From: Fibrobacter sp. UBA4373
Lineage (GTDB): Bacteria; Fibrobacterota; Fibrobacteria; Fibrobacterales; Fibrobacteraceae
Length of the DNA: 11,777 nt
Assembly: GCA_002390045.1 (NCBI GenBank)
Contig: DGSB01000069.1
Span: forward strand, 1 to 11,777
Direction of reading: 5' to 3'
Shown: piece by piece, positions 1 through 6,744 of the stretch
Numbering within the stretch: the first letter of the stretch is position 1
How the letters are laid out: the number at the start of each line of letters is the position of its first letter
Position numbers and translations under genes: made by a program
Notes under the pieces: model-generated
The model's input: only the letters and a program-made list of their open reading frames with translations
The model's database searches: none
Told to the model about the DNA's origin: nothing

Positions 1-349
1 CAAAGGAAGCTTTCGGAGCGGTAGAGGTTTCTACGCCTTCATAAGTCACGCCGATTCCCCAATAAGAACATTCGGTCTTGTCGTTTTTTTCCGTCTGGGA
101 ATAATGCACGTCGATGATGTTCTGAATGTCCGGATTGCGTTCCGACATAATCTGGAGGAACGTAGTGACGTCGCAGTTCTTGTTCTGGGTTTCAGTACGG
201 AGCATCAAAGTGCGGGCTGTTTTAATCTTCAACTGTTCAGCCTGCGGAAACTGCTGGAGTTCAGCACCCTTCTGTTCCACGATCGAAGCGGCACATCCCA
301 AAAAGGCAAGAGAAGAGGCGATAAGAGAGGTGATGAAAAGTTTTTTCAT
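1..349 (-). CDS. Putative lipoprotein, C-terminus missing at window edge
   Basis: The first 116 codons are visible on the minus strand, open to the left edge. The protein starts MKKLFITSLIASSLAFLGC, a classic short basic N-region and hydrophobic core ending in a lipobox-like Cys at residue 19, so it is probably lipid-anchored in the envelope. Position -3 of the lipobox is Phe, which is less common than Leu. An AGGA Shine-Dalgarno lies 7 nt upstream of the ATG at 349. Two further Cys (59 and 94) could form a disulfide. I recognise no domain in the mature part. It begins 15 nt after the stop of the beta-barrel gene at 365-1051, so the two are very likely co-transcribed. The reading frame and lipoprotein call are well supported; the function is unknown. 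Confidence 0.8.
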   Translation of the reverse strand, partial: MKKLFITSLIASSLAFLGCAASIVEQKGAELQQFPQAEQLKIKTARTLMLRTETQNKNCDVTTFLQIMSERNPDIQNIIDVHYSQTEKNDKTECSYWGIGVTYEGVETSTAPKASF

Positions 350-364
350 GATGATTTCCTCGAA

Positions 365-1051
365 TTAAAAAAGGTAGGTTGCGCCGAGCGAAACAATGAG
401 TGGACGATAGGTCAAACCTTTCCACTTGCCAATAATATCGTTGTTCGCATAATCCGATGCGGCTGCATAAAGGCGGGCATCTATGGCGAAATGGCTAAAG
501 CTGTAGCCTAGTTCTACGATTCCGCCAAATTCTGGGTTCGCTGAATCGAAATCGATTTGGATTCCGTAAGAGGTGGACTTGTTTTTGGAATCGACAATTG
601 CGGCAAACTGACCGCCAGCGCCAACAAAGAAACCGTCGTAAACAAAAACGCGGGCAACCACAGGAACTTGAATGAGATATTCCTGGAATGTCAAAGAATA
701 GTCGTCACGCTTGTATTGATGGTAACGATATCCGAATGCAATGCTCGGGTCGATTTCAAATATACGATTGATGTGAAAACGGAAGAAGGGGCCTACATCC
801 ATCGCAGAACCCGGATGCTTCCATCCGACATAGTCCGCTTGAGCTCCGGTGAAAGAGAAAAAACCACCGGAAAGGCGGATTCCGGCAGTAAACCAGCGAG
901 GAAAAGAAGATGGGGAAGGCTCGTTCGATTCGATAGAGACTTCTGTTTCATTTGCTTCGCGGTTTACCGGGACTTCTTGGGAGCCCCCCGCAAACAAAAA
1001 GGTTGCGGAAGTAAAAAGGCTTGCTGCAAAAATAAAGGATTTGATACTCAT
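365..1051 (-). CDS. Outer-membrane beta-barrel protein (porin-like), 228 aa
   Basis: A signal peptide covers residues 1-21 (hydrophobic stretch FIFAASLFTSATFLFA, then GGS). An acidic, Ser/Pro-rich linker follows to about residue 50. From residue 53 there are alternating hydrophobic/aromatic strands rich in Gly, Tyr and Phe (WFTAGIRLSGGFFSF, FEIDPSIAFGYRYHQY, FFVGAGGQFAAIV, FGGIVELGYSFSHFAIDARLY). The chain ends in LGATYLF; a C-terminal Phe is the usual signal for barrel assembly by BamA. Size and pattern fit the small 8-strand OMP/PorT-like families. No clear Shine-Dalgarno precedes the ATG at 1051. It lies 41 nt downstream of the DUF1848 gene and 15 nt upstream of a lipoprotein gene, all on the minus strand. 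Barrel identity is likely; its ligand or role is not visible. Confidence 0.8.
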   Translation of the reverse strand: MSIKSFIFAASLFTSATFLFAGGSQEVPVNREANETEVSIESNEPSPSSFPRWFTAGIRLSGGFFSFTGAQADYVGWKHPGSAMDVGPFFRFHINRIFEIDPSIAFGYRYHQYKRDDYSLTFQEYLIQVPVVARVFVYDGFFVGAGGQFAAIVDSKNKSTSYGIQIDFDSANPEFGGIVELGYSFSHFAIDARLYAAASDYANNDIIGKWKGLTYRPLIVSLGATYLF

Positions 1052-1092
1052 ATTTCAAAAATAATACAAGCGTAAGTTTTTGGAAATAAAAA

Positions 1093-2019
1093 TCAAAAAA
1101 GAGTTGTTTGCAAATGTTTCCACGAAATCTGCTTGGCTTCGTGAATTTTATCGTCGGGAAGAAGGTTCCCGATTAATAGCGGGGAAGTCGGATCGTGCCT
1201 GCGAATGTTTTCTTCAAAAGCTTCTTGCCGGCTGGTCGCGTAACAGTACCTGCAAAGATGTCCGCAACTGTCATAGGCCCCGATGTCGTTCCCGCCGATG
1301 CAACTGCAGGAATCCCTCAAAAATTTTCCGTTTGGAAAATCCAAGGGTGTTTGAAGGGCGCATTCAATCGTCTCTTTCGACATGCATCCGCGAATATCGA
1401 CTCCGTAGGGTTCTAGGAGCTTTCCCTCTGCGCAGCTTTGAATCCGGATTCCAAATCGTTTTCCAATCCTCACAAATTCTTTCGCTATGCGGATTTGATC
1501 ATCGAAAGAAACGCTTCTTGCTTCAGGAAAATTTCGGAGCACTTTGGCGTAGAGGTCTATAAAACTGATGACGCAGACTTGCGTGTATCCCGCCAGTTCC
1601 GACGCCATGATTTCGAAGTCGGAAATGTGCCTTTCCACAGAATACTTTTCTGTAATCAGAATCGGATCGTATCGCCAAGAAATCCGATGAATCCCGACTC
1701 GGCGTGAAAGTTCCCGAAAGGAATTCATGACGGTGAATTTGTCCGGAACGTGCGGCTCGATATCGCGCCCGTAAGGAGTAATTGTTACAAACCAGAATTG
1801 TCCATAAGGTTCTAAAAGATCCAAATGGGGAAGCATCGGCGCGGGATTTTTGCTGCAAAATCCGATAAGGTCAACCACGTGCGGAGAAATGATGTATTTC
1901 GTCACCAGCTTCGGATTGTAAGGGCTTCGCACCAAAACGAAGCCTTCCGTCAAACGGTTTACAAGCCATTTTGAAAAGAACGCCGGAATATCCGTGCGCA
2001 TGCCAGTTTGCAGGATCAT
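1093..2019 (-). CDS. DUF1848 family protein with C-terminal Cys cluster
   Basis: The 308-residue protein matches the DUF1848 family end to end. It has the N-terminal RRTDIPAF-like motif (here RTDIPAF, residues 8-14), an FCSKNPAPM segment near 54-62, WRYDPI at 115-120, and a C-terminal cluster containing CSC (238-240), DIGAYDSCGHLCRYCYA (245-261) and a closing HDPTSPLLIG. The cysteines C252, C256 and C259 have CX3CX2C spacing, as used by radical SAM enzymes to bind a 4Fe-4S cluster, and C196, C212, C238 and C240 are also available. The biochemical function of DUF1848 is not established to my knowledge; Fe-S binding is inference. The ATG at 2019 lies 3 nt after the macrodomain stop (TAAGCGATG), so translation is probably coupled. 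Length is normal for the family. Confidence 0.88.
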   Translation of the reverse strand: MILQTGMRTDIPAFFSKWLVNRLTEGFVLVRSPYNPKLVTKYIISPHVVDLIGFCSKNPAPMLPHLDLLEPYGQFWFVTITPYGRDIEPHVPDKFTVMNSFRELSRRVGIHRISWRYDPILITEKYSVERHISDFEIMASELAGYTQVCVISFIDLYAKVLRNFPEARSVSFDDQIRIAKEFVRIGKRFGIRIQSCAEGKLLEPYGVDIRGCMSKETIECALQTPLDFPNGKFLRDSCSCIGGNDIGAYDSCGHLCRYCYATSRQEAFEENIRRHDPTSPLLIGNLLPDDKIHEAKQISWKHLQTTLF

Positions 2020-2022
2020 CGC

Positions 2023-2787
2023 TTACGAAAGTTCTTTCTTGTAACGGGCGTAATCGTCGTCACCAAAGACGTTAAAAATGACTTTGGTTTCGGGAGCTTT
2101 ATTTTCTTGGACTGTACGAATTGCGATGCGGCAGGCTTCTTCTTTTGGAAATCCAAAGACGCCTGTGGAAATGCAGCAGAACGCGATGCTTTGGCAACCA
2201 TTTTCTTCTGCGACATGTAAACAGTTCTTGTAACAGTTTGCCAATTGAACCTTTTGAGACGGTAAAAGAATCCCGCGCACAATGGGGCCTGTCGTGTGCA
2301 ACACGAATTTTGCAGGGAGGTTATAGCCGCGAGTAATCTGGGCGTCTCCGGTCTCTTCTTCATGTCCTAATTTTTGAATAACTCGAAAGCATTCGTTCCG
2401 CAGTTCAATGCCTGCGAATGTGTGAATGCAGTTGTCGATGCAAATATGGCATGGCGAAAAACAGCCGAGCATTTGGGAATTGGCTGCGTTTACAATCGCG
2501 TCGCAGGCAATCCTTGTAATGTCTCCCTGCCAAAGGTAAAGACCGTCGCCAAAATTTTCCATTTCATCTAGCGAAACCGTGCCGCGTTCTCGCAAATTTT
2601 CTTGCAAATAGGCATCTTGAACTTCCAAAAATCCTTCAGGCGCTTTTTGGGGTGGCCGGACGTTGACCAGGGAACGGTAAACCTGGAATAATTCTGCCTC
2701 GCTCTCCGGAAGTTTTTGCAACAGGGGATTTTTGTATTCTGTCAAAAGCAGATTTGTCAAAAATTTCAGTCGTTCAAGCTGTGTCAT
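2023..2787 (-). CDS. Zinc-dependent macrodomain protein-ADP-ribose hydrolase
   Basis: The 254-residue protein has an N-terminal helical extension (1-70) and a macrodomain from about residue 80. Visible motifs are QGDIT (87-91), DAIVNAANS (96-104), the zinc-site segment with C109, H114 and C116 followed by IDNCIHT, AYNLPAK-like GYNLPAK (154-160), and the phosphate-binding loop CCISTGVFGFP (204-214). This Cys-His-Cys insertion after NAAN marks the Zn-macro class known from Staphylococcus and Streptococcus, which removes ADP-ribose from proteins modified by SirTM-type sirtuins. Here no sirtuin, GcvH-like or lipoate ligase gene is adjacent; the partner is the DUF1848 gene 3 nt downstream. No convincing Shine-Dalgarno precedes the ATG at 2787, which sits directly after an inverted repeat. 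The family call is firm; the biological target is unknown. Confidence 0.92.
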   Translation of the reverse strand: MTQLERLKFLTNLLLTEYKNPLLQKLPESEAELFQVYRSLVNVRPPQKAPEGFLEVQDAYLQENLRERGTVSLDEMENFGDGLYLWQGDITRIACDAIVNAANSQMLGCFSPCHICIDNCIHTFAGIELRNECFRVIQKLGHEEETGDAQITRGYNLPAKFVLHTTGPIVRGILLPSQKVQLANCYKNCLHVAEENGCQSIAFCCISTGVFGFPKEEACRIAIRTVQENKAPETKVIFNVFGDDDYARYKKELS

Positions 2788-2810
2788 GCGTTTTAAGATA
2801 CAAAAAACGC
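2788..2810. repeat. Inverted repeat abutting the macrodomain start
   Basis: GCGTTTT (2788-2794) and AAAACGC (2804-2810) form a 7-bp inverted repeat with a 9-nt loop, ending exactly at the base next to the macrodomain ATG. It occupies the place where a ribosome binding site would be on the minus strand. It could be an operator or an RNA hairpin that hides the start; chance is also possible in AT-rich DNA. Confidence 0.35.
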
Positions 2811-2981
2811 CGCCATCTTTTGAAAACGATAGCAGTCCTTTATAAACGATTTATATATTACGCTAAAAGATCAAAAAACGATGACGTAGGTTTCTGTTTT
2901 AATGTGCTTTTGTTCCAAAAATTTTAGCAACAAAAATTTTCTACATTAAAATTGAAAATCTATCCAAAGGATTTAAGAACT
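2811..2981. promoter_or_regulatory. Divergent intergenic region between macrodomain gene and tyrS
   Basis: This AT-rich region must hold promoters for both directions. A TATATT hexamer at 2854-2859 on the plus strand is a -10 candidate for tyrS but has no good -35 at 16-18 nt. TATAAA at 2841-2846 with TTGAAA at 2820-2825 has only a 15-nt spacer. Two copies of AAAAATTTT (2917-2925 and 2932-2940) repeat with a 15-bp period just upstream of tyrS. No T-box, specifier loop or factor-independent terminator was recognised. Promoter positions are therefore uncertain. Confidence 0.4.
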
Positions 2982-4199
2982 ATGCAATTTCCTCCTGTAA
3001 AAGACCAATTGGACATCTTGCTCCGCGGTGTTGCGGAAATCATCCCTGCCGATGAACTTGAACAAAAGCTCCAAAAGTCTTATGAAACGGGAATTCCTCT
3101 TCGCATCAAGCTTGGCGTAGACCCGACGGCTCCGGATGTCCATCTCGGCCACACGGTCGTGATGCGTAAACTTCGCCAGTTCCAGGATCTCGGCCATACG
3201 GTCGTCTTGATCGTTGGTGATTACACGGCTCAAATCGGCGACCCGTCCGGTCGTAACAAGGCCCGTCCTCGTCTTTCGCATGAACAGGTTCTTGAAAATG
3301 CCAAGGAATATCAGCAACAGTTCTTCCGCGTTGTCCGCGAAGACCGCGTCGAAATCCATTACAACGGCGAATGGTTCTCCAAGCTTCCGTTCTCCAAGGT
3401 GACGGAACTCATGGGCCAGTTTACGGTCGCCCAGATGCTCGAACGTGAAGACTTCCACAACCGTTACACATCTAACAGCCCGATCAGCCTCCATGAATTC
3501 ATGTATCCGATGATGCAGGGCTATGACTCTGTTGCCATCAAGAGCGACGTCGAACTTGGCGGTACGGACCAAAAGTTCAATGTTTGCCGTGGCCGTGATC
3601 TTCAGATGTACGAAGGCATGCCGCTCCAGATAGGCATGTTCATGCCGATTCTTCTCGGTACGGACGGCAAGTCCAAGATGAGCAAGAGCCTCGGTAACTA
3701 CGTCGGCGTGAATGAACCAGCCGATGTCATGTACCACAAGATTTACAACTTGGCCGATTCGATCGTCGAAAACTGGTACGAACTTTTGACCGACGTCCCG
3801 ATGGAAGAAATCAAGAAGATGATGGCTGACATCGCTTCCGGCGCTCTCAATCCGAACGTCGCCAAGGACCGTTTGGCAAAGGACATCGTTTCCCAGTACT
3901 ACGGCAAGGAAGCTGCCGAAACCGCAGCTGCCAAGGAAAAGGAAATCCACAGCGGTAACGCAATCCCGTCCGACGCCAAGGAATGCAAGGTGGACGCCGG
4001 GGATTACAAGGCTTTGGATCTTCTTGTCGCCATCAAAGCTTTTGCATCCAAGGGTGAAGCTCGCCGCATGGTGCAGAACGGTGGCGTAAAAATCGCAGGC
4101 GAAAAACTTTCCGACCCGATGGCAGAAATAAAGCTTTCCGGCGAAGACAAGCTTCTTGTCCAAGTCGGCAAACGTAACTTCTTCAAGGTTAATTTCTAA
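2982..4199 (+). CDS. tyrS: Tyrosyl-tRNA synthetase
   Basis: It charges tRNA-Tyr with tyrosine in the cytoplasm. The 405-residue product carries the class I signature HLGH (54-57), the tyrosine-pocket YDS (181-183), GGTDQKFN (193-200), the KMSKS loop intact (232-236), and a C-terminal S4 RNA-binding domain from about residue 343 to the end. Length is typical of bacterial TyrRS. I chose the ATG at 2982 because AAGGA lies about 10 nt upstream and the protein then begins at the usual family position; an in-frame TTG at 2952 would add ten residues (415 aa) and is less likely. TTA, CTA and TCA codons are absent from most of the gene, as expected for a highly expressed housekeeping gene. It is the first gene of the operon continuing into the PfkB kinase. 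Confidence 0.97.
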   Translation: MQFPPVKDQLDILLRGVAEIIPADELEQKLQKSYETGIPLRIKLGVDPTAPDVHLGHTVVMRKLRQFQDLGHTVVLIVGDYTAQIGDPSGRNKARPRLSHEQVLENAKEYQQQFFRVVREDRVEIHYNGEWFSKLPFSKVTELMGQFTVAQMLEREDFHNRYTSNSPISLHEFMYPMMQGYDSVAIKSDVELGGTDQKFNVCRGRDLQMYEGMPLQIGMFMPILLGTDGKSKMSKSLGNYVGVNEPADVMYHKIYNLADSIVENWYELLTDVPMEEIKKMMADIASGALNPNVAKDRLAKDIVSQYYGKEAAETAAAKEKEIHSGNAIPSDAKECKVDAGDYKALDLLVAIKAFASKGEARRMVQNGGVKIAGEKLSDPMAEIKLSGEDKLLVQVGKRNFFKVNF

Positions 4200-5158
4200 T
4201 GCCTCATGATACCCTGATTCTCGGACTTAATCCGACTTGGCAACGCTTATTTCTCCTGGACGAATTCAAGCCCGGGGAAGTAAACCGCGTTTCCAAAGTC
4301 GAAGAATTTGCTTCGGGCAAGGGTATCAACTGTGCCCGCATTCTCCGTATGCTGGGCGGGGATTTTATCTTGGCGCATTTTCTCGGTGGTGATCGCAGCG
4401 TTTCGATCTGCGATGAAGTCGCCGCCGCAGGAATCAGCCAACTTCCGATTTGGATTGGTGCCGCAACGCGCATGTGCACGACGATCGTCGCCAAAGGCGA
4501 TACCACGGAACTCATCGAACCTTCTCCCAAGATTACCGAATCCGAAAACAAGGACTTCTTGCAGACGATCGGTGAAGTTTGGAGCGATGTTTTGAACGTA
4601 GCTCTTTGTGGATCTTCGCCGGCGGGATTCCAAATGGAAAATTTGACCAAGCTGGATTTGAACGGCAAACGCCTTTTTGTGGATGCTGTGGATGGAATTG
4701 ACGGATGGCTTGAACATGGTGTCGAACTTCTCAAAATCAACTTGGACGAATATTGTAAGCTGTTACAGCGTTACGGGATCCCGCAGATCACATCCAGTCC
4801 GCAATTCTGGAAGATGACGGCTTCGACGCTTCTCGAACGTCTCCCGATTCGGAATCTGGTCGTCACCGACGAAGATGCCCCCATTCATGCGTTCTATCAC
4901 GAAGAAGGCAAGTTCATGGGAATCTCTTTGCAGCCGCCTCAGGTCAAGGTCGTCAACGACATCGGTGCAGGGGATGCTTTCCTCGCGGGTTGGCTTGCTG
5001 CGGACTTCTTAGGACTTTCGGTTTCAGAACGCTTGGCCAAGGCGACCGCTGTCGCTTCGGCTCGTTGCGAAGTCGATCGCCCGTGGAATGTGGACCTTGG
5101 ACGTATTTCTGCGTTTGAATCCGAGCTGTTGCAGCAAGTCGAAAATTTCTTGGACTAA
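4199..5158 (+). CDS. PfkB-family carbohydrate kinase, 1-phosphofructokinase-like
   Basis: The 319-residue protein belongs to the PfkB/ribokinase superfamily, closest in pattern to 1-phosphofructokinase and tagatose-6-phosphate kinase (LacC). It has the first PfkB signature GKGINCARILRMLGG (40-54), the LCGSSPAG segment (136-143), LKINLDEY (178-185), and the second signature NDIGAGDAF (253-261), where GAGD forms the anion hole and D259 is the expected catalytic base. The N-terminal motif that reads NPAID or NPALD in fructose-1-phosphate and tagatose-6-phosphate kinases is NPTWQ here (11-15), so the sugar-contacting Asp is replaced by Gln. Substrate is therefore uncertain. The ATG at 4199 overlaps the tyrS stop by one base (TAATG) and mqnB follows 3 nt after its stop, so it is embedded in the operon. 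Codon use is less biased than in tyrS. Confidence 0.88.
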   Translation: MPHDTLILGLNPTWQRLFLLDEFKPGEVNRVSKVEEFASGKGINCARILRMLGGDFILAHFLGGDRSVSICDEVAAAGISQLPIWIGAATRMCTTIVAKGDTTELIEPSPKITESENKDFLQTIGEVWSDVLNVALCGSSPAGFQMENLTKLDLNGKRLFVDAVDGIDGWLEHGVELLKINLDEYCKLLQRYGIPQITSSPQFWKMTASTLLERLPIRNLVVTDEDAPIHAFYHEEGKFMGISLQPPQVKVVNDIGAGDAFLAGWLAADFLGLSVSERLAKATAVASARCEVDRPWNVDLGRISAFESELLQQVENFLD

Positions 5159-5161
5159 TCC

Positions 5162-5818
5162 ATGCGAAAGGCAAAAACGCTTGTCGCTGTTCCATCCGCG
5201 CAGGAATGGAAAATCCTTTTCCCCAGGGTTCCTTACAGCAAAACTTTGGAACATCCTTATGCAGTGAATCGCTTGTTCGATGCTGCCTGCGTGGGAATCG
5301 GCATTGTCAATTTTGCATCCAGTCTCACAAAGTTAATTTGTACAAAAAAATATTCTCGGGTCATTGTCGTAGGCATTGCGGGCGCTTTGCCGCATAGCGA
5401 ATTGAAAACCGGAGATCTTGTCCGCGTCGATCAAGAATGCGTCGGCGATATTGGATATTGGAATGGTGATGAATTCCGGTCTTTTTTTCAGAAGCCGCAA
5501 GTCTTTTCTGCCACTTCGGCAAAATTTGCTCCGCTCCCTGTTGCAAAACTCCCGGGAGTCCGCGGAATTTCCGTGAATACGCTCACGTCGAGCGAATCCG
5601 CTTTGGAATATCGGGCTAAGTTTTTTGGCGCCCAGGTAGAAGCGATGGAAGCTGCGGCCGCTTTCCAAATTTCGCAGACGCTAGGGGCACAAATCTTTGA
5701 AGTCCGCGCCATCAGCAATTTTACGGGCGATATGGACAAAAATCGCTGGAATTTTAAACAATCGCTCTTGTCCCTAAAGAATAATGTCCTGCTTCCCATG
5801 TGGGAGAACGTAAAATGA
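5162..5818 (+). CDS. mqnB: Futalosine hydrolase
   Basis: MqnB cleaves hypoxanthine from futalosine to give dehypoxanthinyl futalosine, the second step of the futalosine route to menaquinone. The 218-residue protein has the nucleoside phosphorylase/hydrolase fold: VAVPSAQEW at the N-terminus (8-16), VVGIAGALP (69-77) at the purine/ribose site, VEAMEAAAAF (159-168) in which the Glu and Met contact ribose, and RAISN (182-186) close to the base site. The ending FTGDMDKNRWNF resembles the RAISN-xxxx-D-xxxW pattern of MqnB. MTA/SAH nucleosidase is the main alternative, but the immediate coupling to mqnD makes futalosine the likely substrate. The ribosome binding site is weak; translation probably depends on coupling from the gene 3 nt upstream. 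Confidence 0.9.
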   Translation: MRKAKTLVAVPSAQEWKILFPRVPYSKTLEHPYAVNRLFDAACVGIGIVNFASSLTKLICTKKYSRVIVVGIAGALPHSELKTGDLVRVDQECVGDIGYWNGDEFRSFFQKPQVFSATSAKFAPLPVAKLPGVRGISVNTLTSSESALEYRAKFFGAQVEAMEAAAAFQISQTLGAQIFEVRAISNFTGDMDKNRWNFKQSLLSLKNNVLLPMWENVK

Positions 5819-6615
5819 TTTCGCTCCGCTTAGGCATTTCCACTTGCCCAAATGATACTTTTATTTACGAAGCCCTCGTCCGTGGAATGGACGGTTCCCC
5901 GTTCCAGTGGGACGTGACTTTTGCCGACGTACAGACTTTAAACGAAATGGTGCTTGCCGGGGAACTCGATGTGGCAAAAGTCAGCTGTGGCGTGCTTCCG
6001 CTCGTGCAAAAGGATTACGAGCTCCTTTCCTGTGGGGGAGCGATGGGCTATGGCTGTGGGCCGCTTCTTTTATCCTCTAAAACTCCGGCGAGCTTTGACC
6101 TTTCCAAAGAAACGGTCCTACCCGGTAAAAATACGACCGCATCGCTTCTTTTCCGCTTTTGGTTTGCCAAAACGCAAGGGGCAAAGGCTCCCCGAGTCTC
6201 CTATGCCTTTTTCAACGAAGTCTATGACGGACTCTTAAAGGGGCAAAACGCTCAGGGCGTCGTGATTCACGAAAAACGTTTTACTTGGGAACGGGATCAT
6301 CTCGGCCTTTTGGCCGATCTGGGGGCCTTTTGGGAAGCGGAAACCAAATCTCCGATCCCGCTGGGCTGTTCTGTGGCTAAAAAAACGCTTGGAAGTGCAA
6401 CGATCGCAACCGTCGAATCGGAAATCCGTCGCAGTCTGGACCTCGCTTATGCCCGCCCGGAACCGGTATCGGAATTTATCCGCGAAAAAGCCCAAATTCC
6501 GGACGATACTGTCATTTTAAAACATATCCGCATGTTTGTAACCGATTTTACCCGCGACATGGGAGAATCCGGACGGAAGGCTCTTAAGATCCTTGCGGAG
6601 CATGTTTCTTTGTAA
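5815..6615 (+). CDS. mqnD: 1,4-dihydroxy-6-naphthoate synthase
   Basis: MqnD converts cyclic dehypoxanthinyl futalosine to 1,4-dihydroxy-6-naphthoate in the menaquinone pathway. The 266-residue protein shows the family hallmarks: LGISTCPNDTFIYEALV at the N-terminus (6-22), DVQTLNEM (38-45), LDVAKVS (51-57), GYGCGPLLL (79-87), PGKNTTASLLFR (103-114) and VVIHE (149-153), whose His152 matches the proposed catalytic histidine. It has the periplasmic-binding-protein-like two-lobe fold but no signal peptide, as expected for this cytosolic enzyme. The start at 5815 overlaps the mqnB stop as ATGA and has GGAG 8 nt upstream. An in-frame ATG at 5800 is possible but lies deeper in mqnB and adds non-family residues. 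It is the last gene of the tyrS operon. Confidence 0.95.
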   Translation: MISLRLGISTCPNDTFIYEALVRGMDGSPFQWDVTFADVQTLNEMVLAGELDVAKVSCGVLPLVQKDYELLSCGGAMGYGCGPLLLSSKTPASFDLSKETVLPGKNTTASLLFRFWFAKTQGAKAPRVSYAFFNEVYDGLLKGQNAQGVVIHEKRFTWERDHLGLLADLGAFWEAETKSPIPLGCSVAKKTLGSATIATVESEIRRSLDLAYARPEPVSEFIREKAQIPDDTVILKHIRMFVTDFTRDMGESGRKALKILAEHVSL

Positions 6616-6626
6616 AAAAAGAAACA
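6603..6626 (+). terminator. Hairpin at the end of mqnD, weak terminator candidate
   Basis: TGTTTCTTT (6603-6611) pairs perfectly with AAAGAAACA (6618-6626) across a 6-nt loop that contains the mqnD stop codon. The 9-bp stem is AT-rich and no U-tract follows, so factor-independent termination is doubtful. It may instead protect the 3' end. Confidence 0.3.
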
Positions 6627-6659
6627 CAATTGCTGGGAATAGTCCCTCTTTTGCCTTAT

Positions 6660-6676
6660 GTAAAAAATATTTTTAC
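6660..6676. repeat. AT-rich inverted repeat upstream of Hc1-like gene
   Basis: GTAAAAA and TTTTTAC flank a 3-nt centre, making a 17-bp near-palindrome between mqnD and the Hc1-like gene. It lies about 70 nt before that gene's start and could be an operator. No good -35/-10 pair was found nearby: TTGACC at 6691-6696 lacks a -10 at the right distance. Confidence 0.3.
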
Positions 6677-6744
6677 CGGATGGCGAAATTTTGACCAAAA
6701 CTTTATTTATTTTCCCAAAGAATCTTTATTCAAGGGAGTTTCTT

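Noticed and set aside
287..349. CRISPR array, IS element or other mobile DNA anywhere in the window
   Set aside because: No regularly spaced repeats, transposase motifs, tRNA genes or attachment-site duplications were seen across the window.
104..511. Plus-strand open frames of 135 and 80 residues over the lipoprotein start
   Set aside because: They cross a real gene boundary on the other strand and lack ribosome binding sites; the minus strand has a clear lipoprotein start with AGGA.
557..1075. A 172-residue plus-strand open frame over the beta-barrel gene
   Set aside because: Low-complexity basic sequence without a start signal; the opposite strand encodes a barrel protein with signal peptide and C-terminal Phe.
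2952..2981. TTG at 2952 as the tyrS start
   Set aside because: No ribosome binding site fits it, and the ATG at 2982 has AAGGA upstream and gives the normal N-terminus.
2811..2981. T-box riboswitch ahead of tyrS
   Set aside because: No T-box consensus, specifier stem or terminator/antiterminator pair is visible, and T-boxes are mainly a Gram-positive feature.
2973..4163. A 396-residue minus-strand open frame opposite tyrS
   Set aside because: Same codon-register shadow effect; tyrS is complete with all catalytic motifs.
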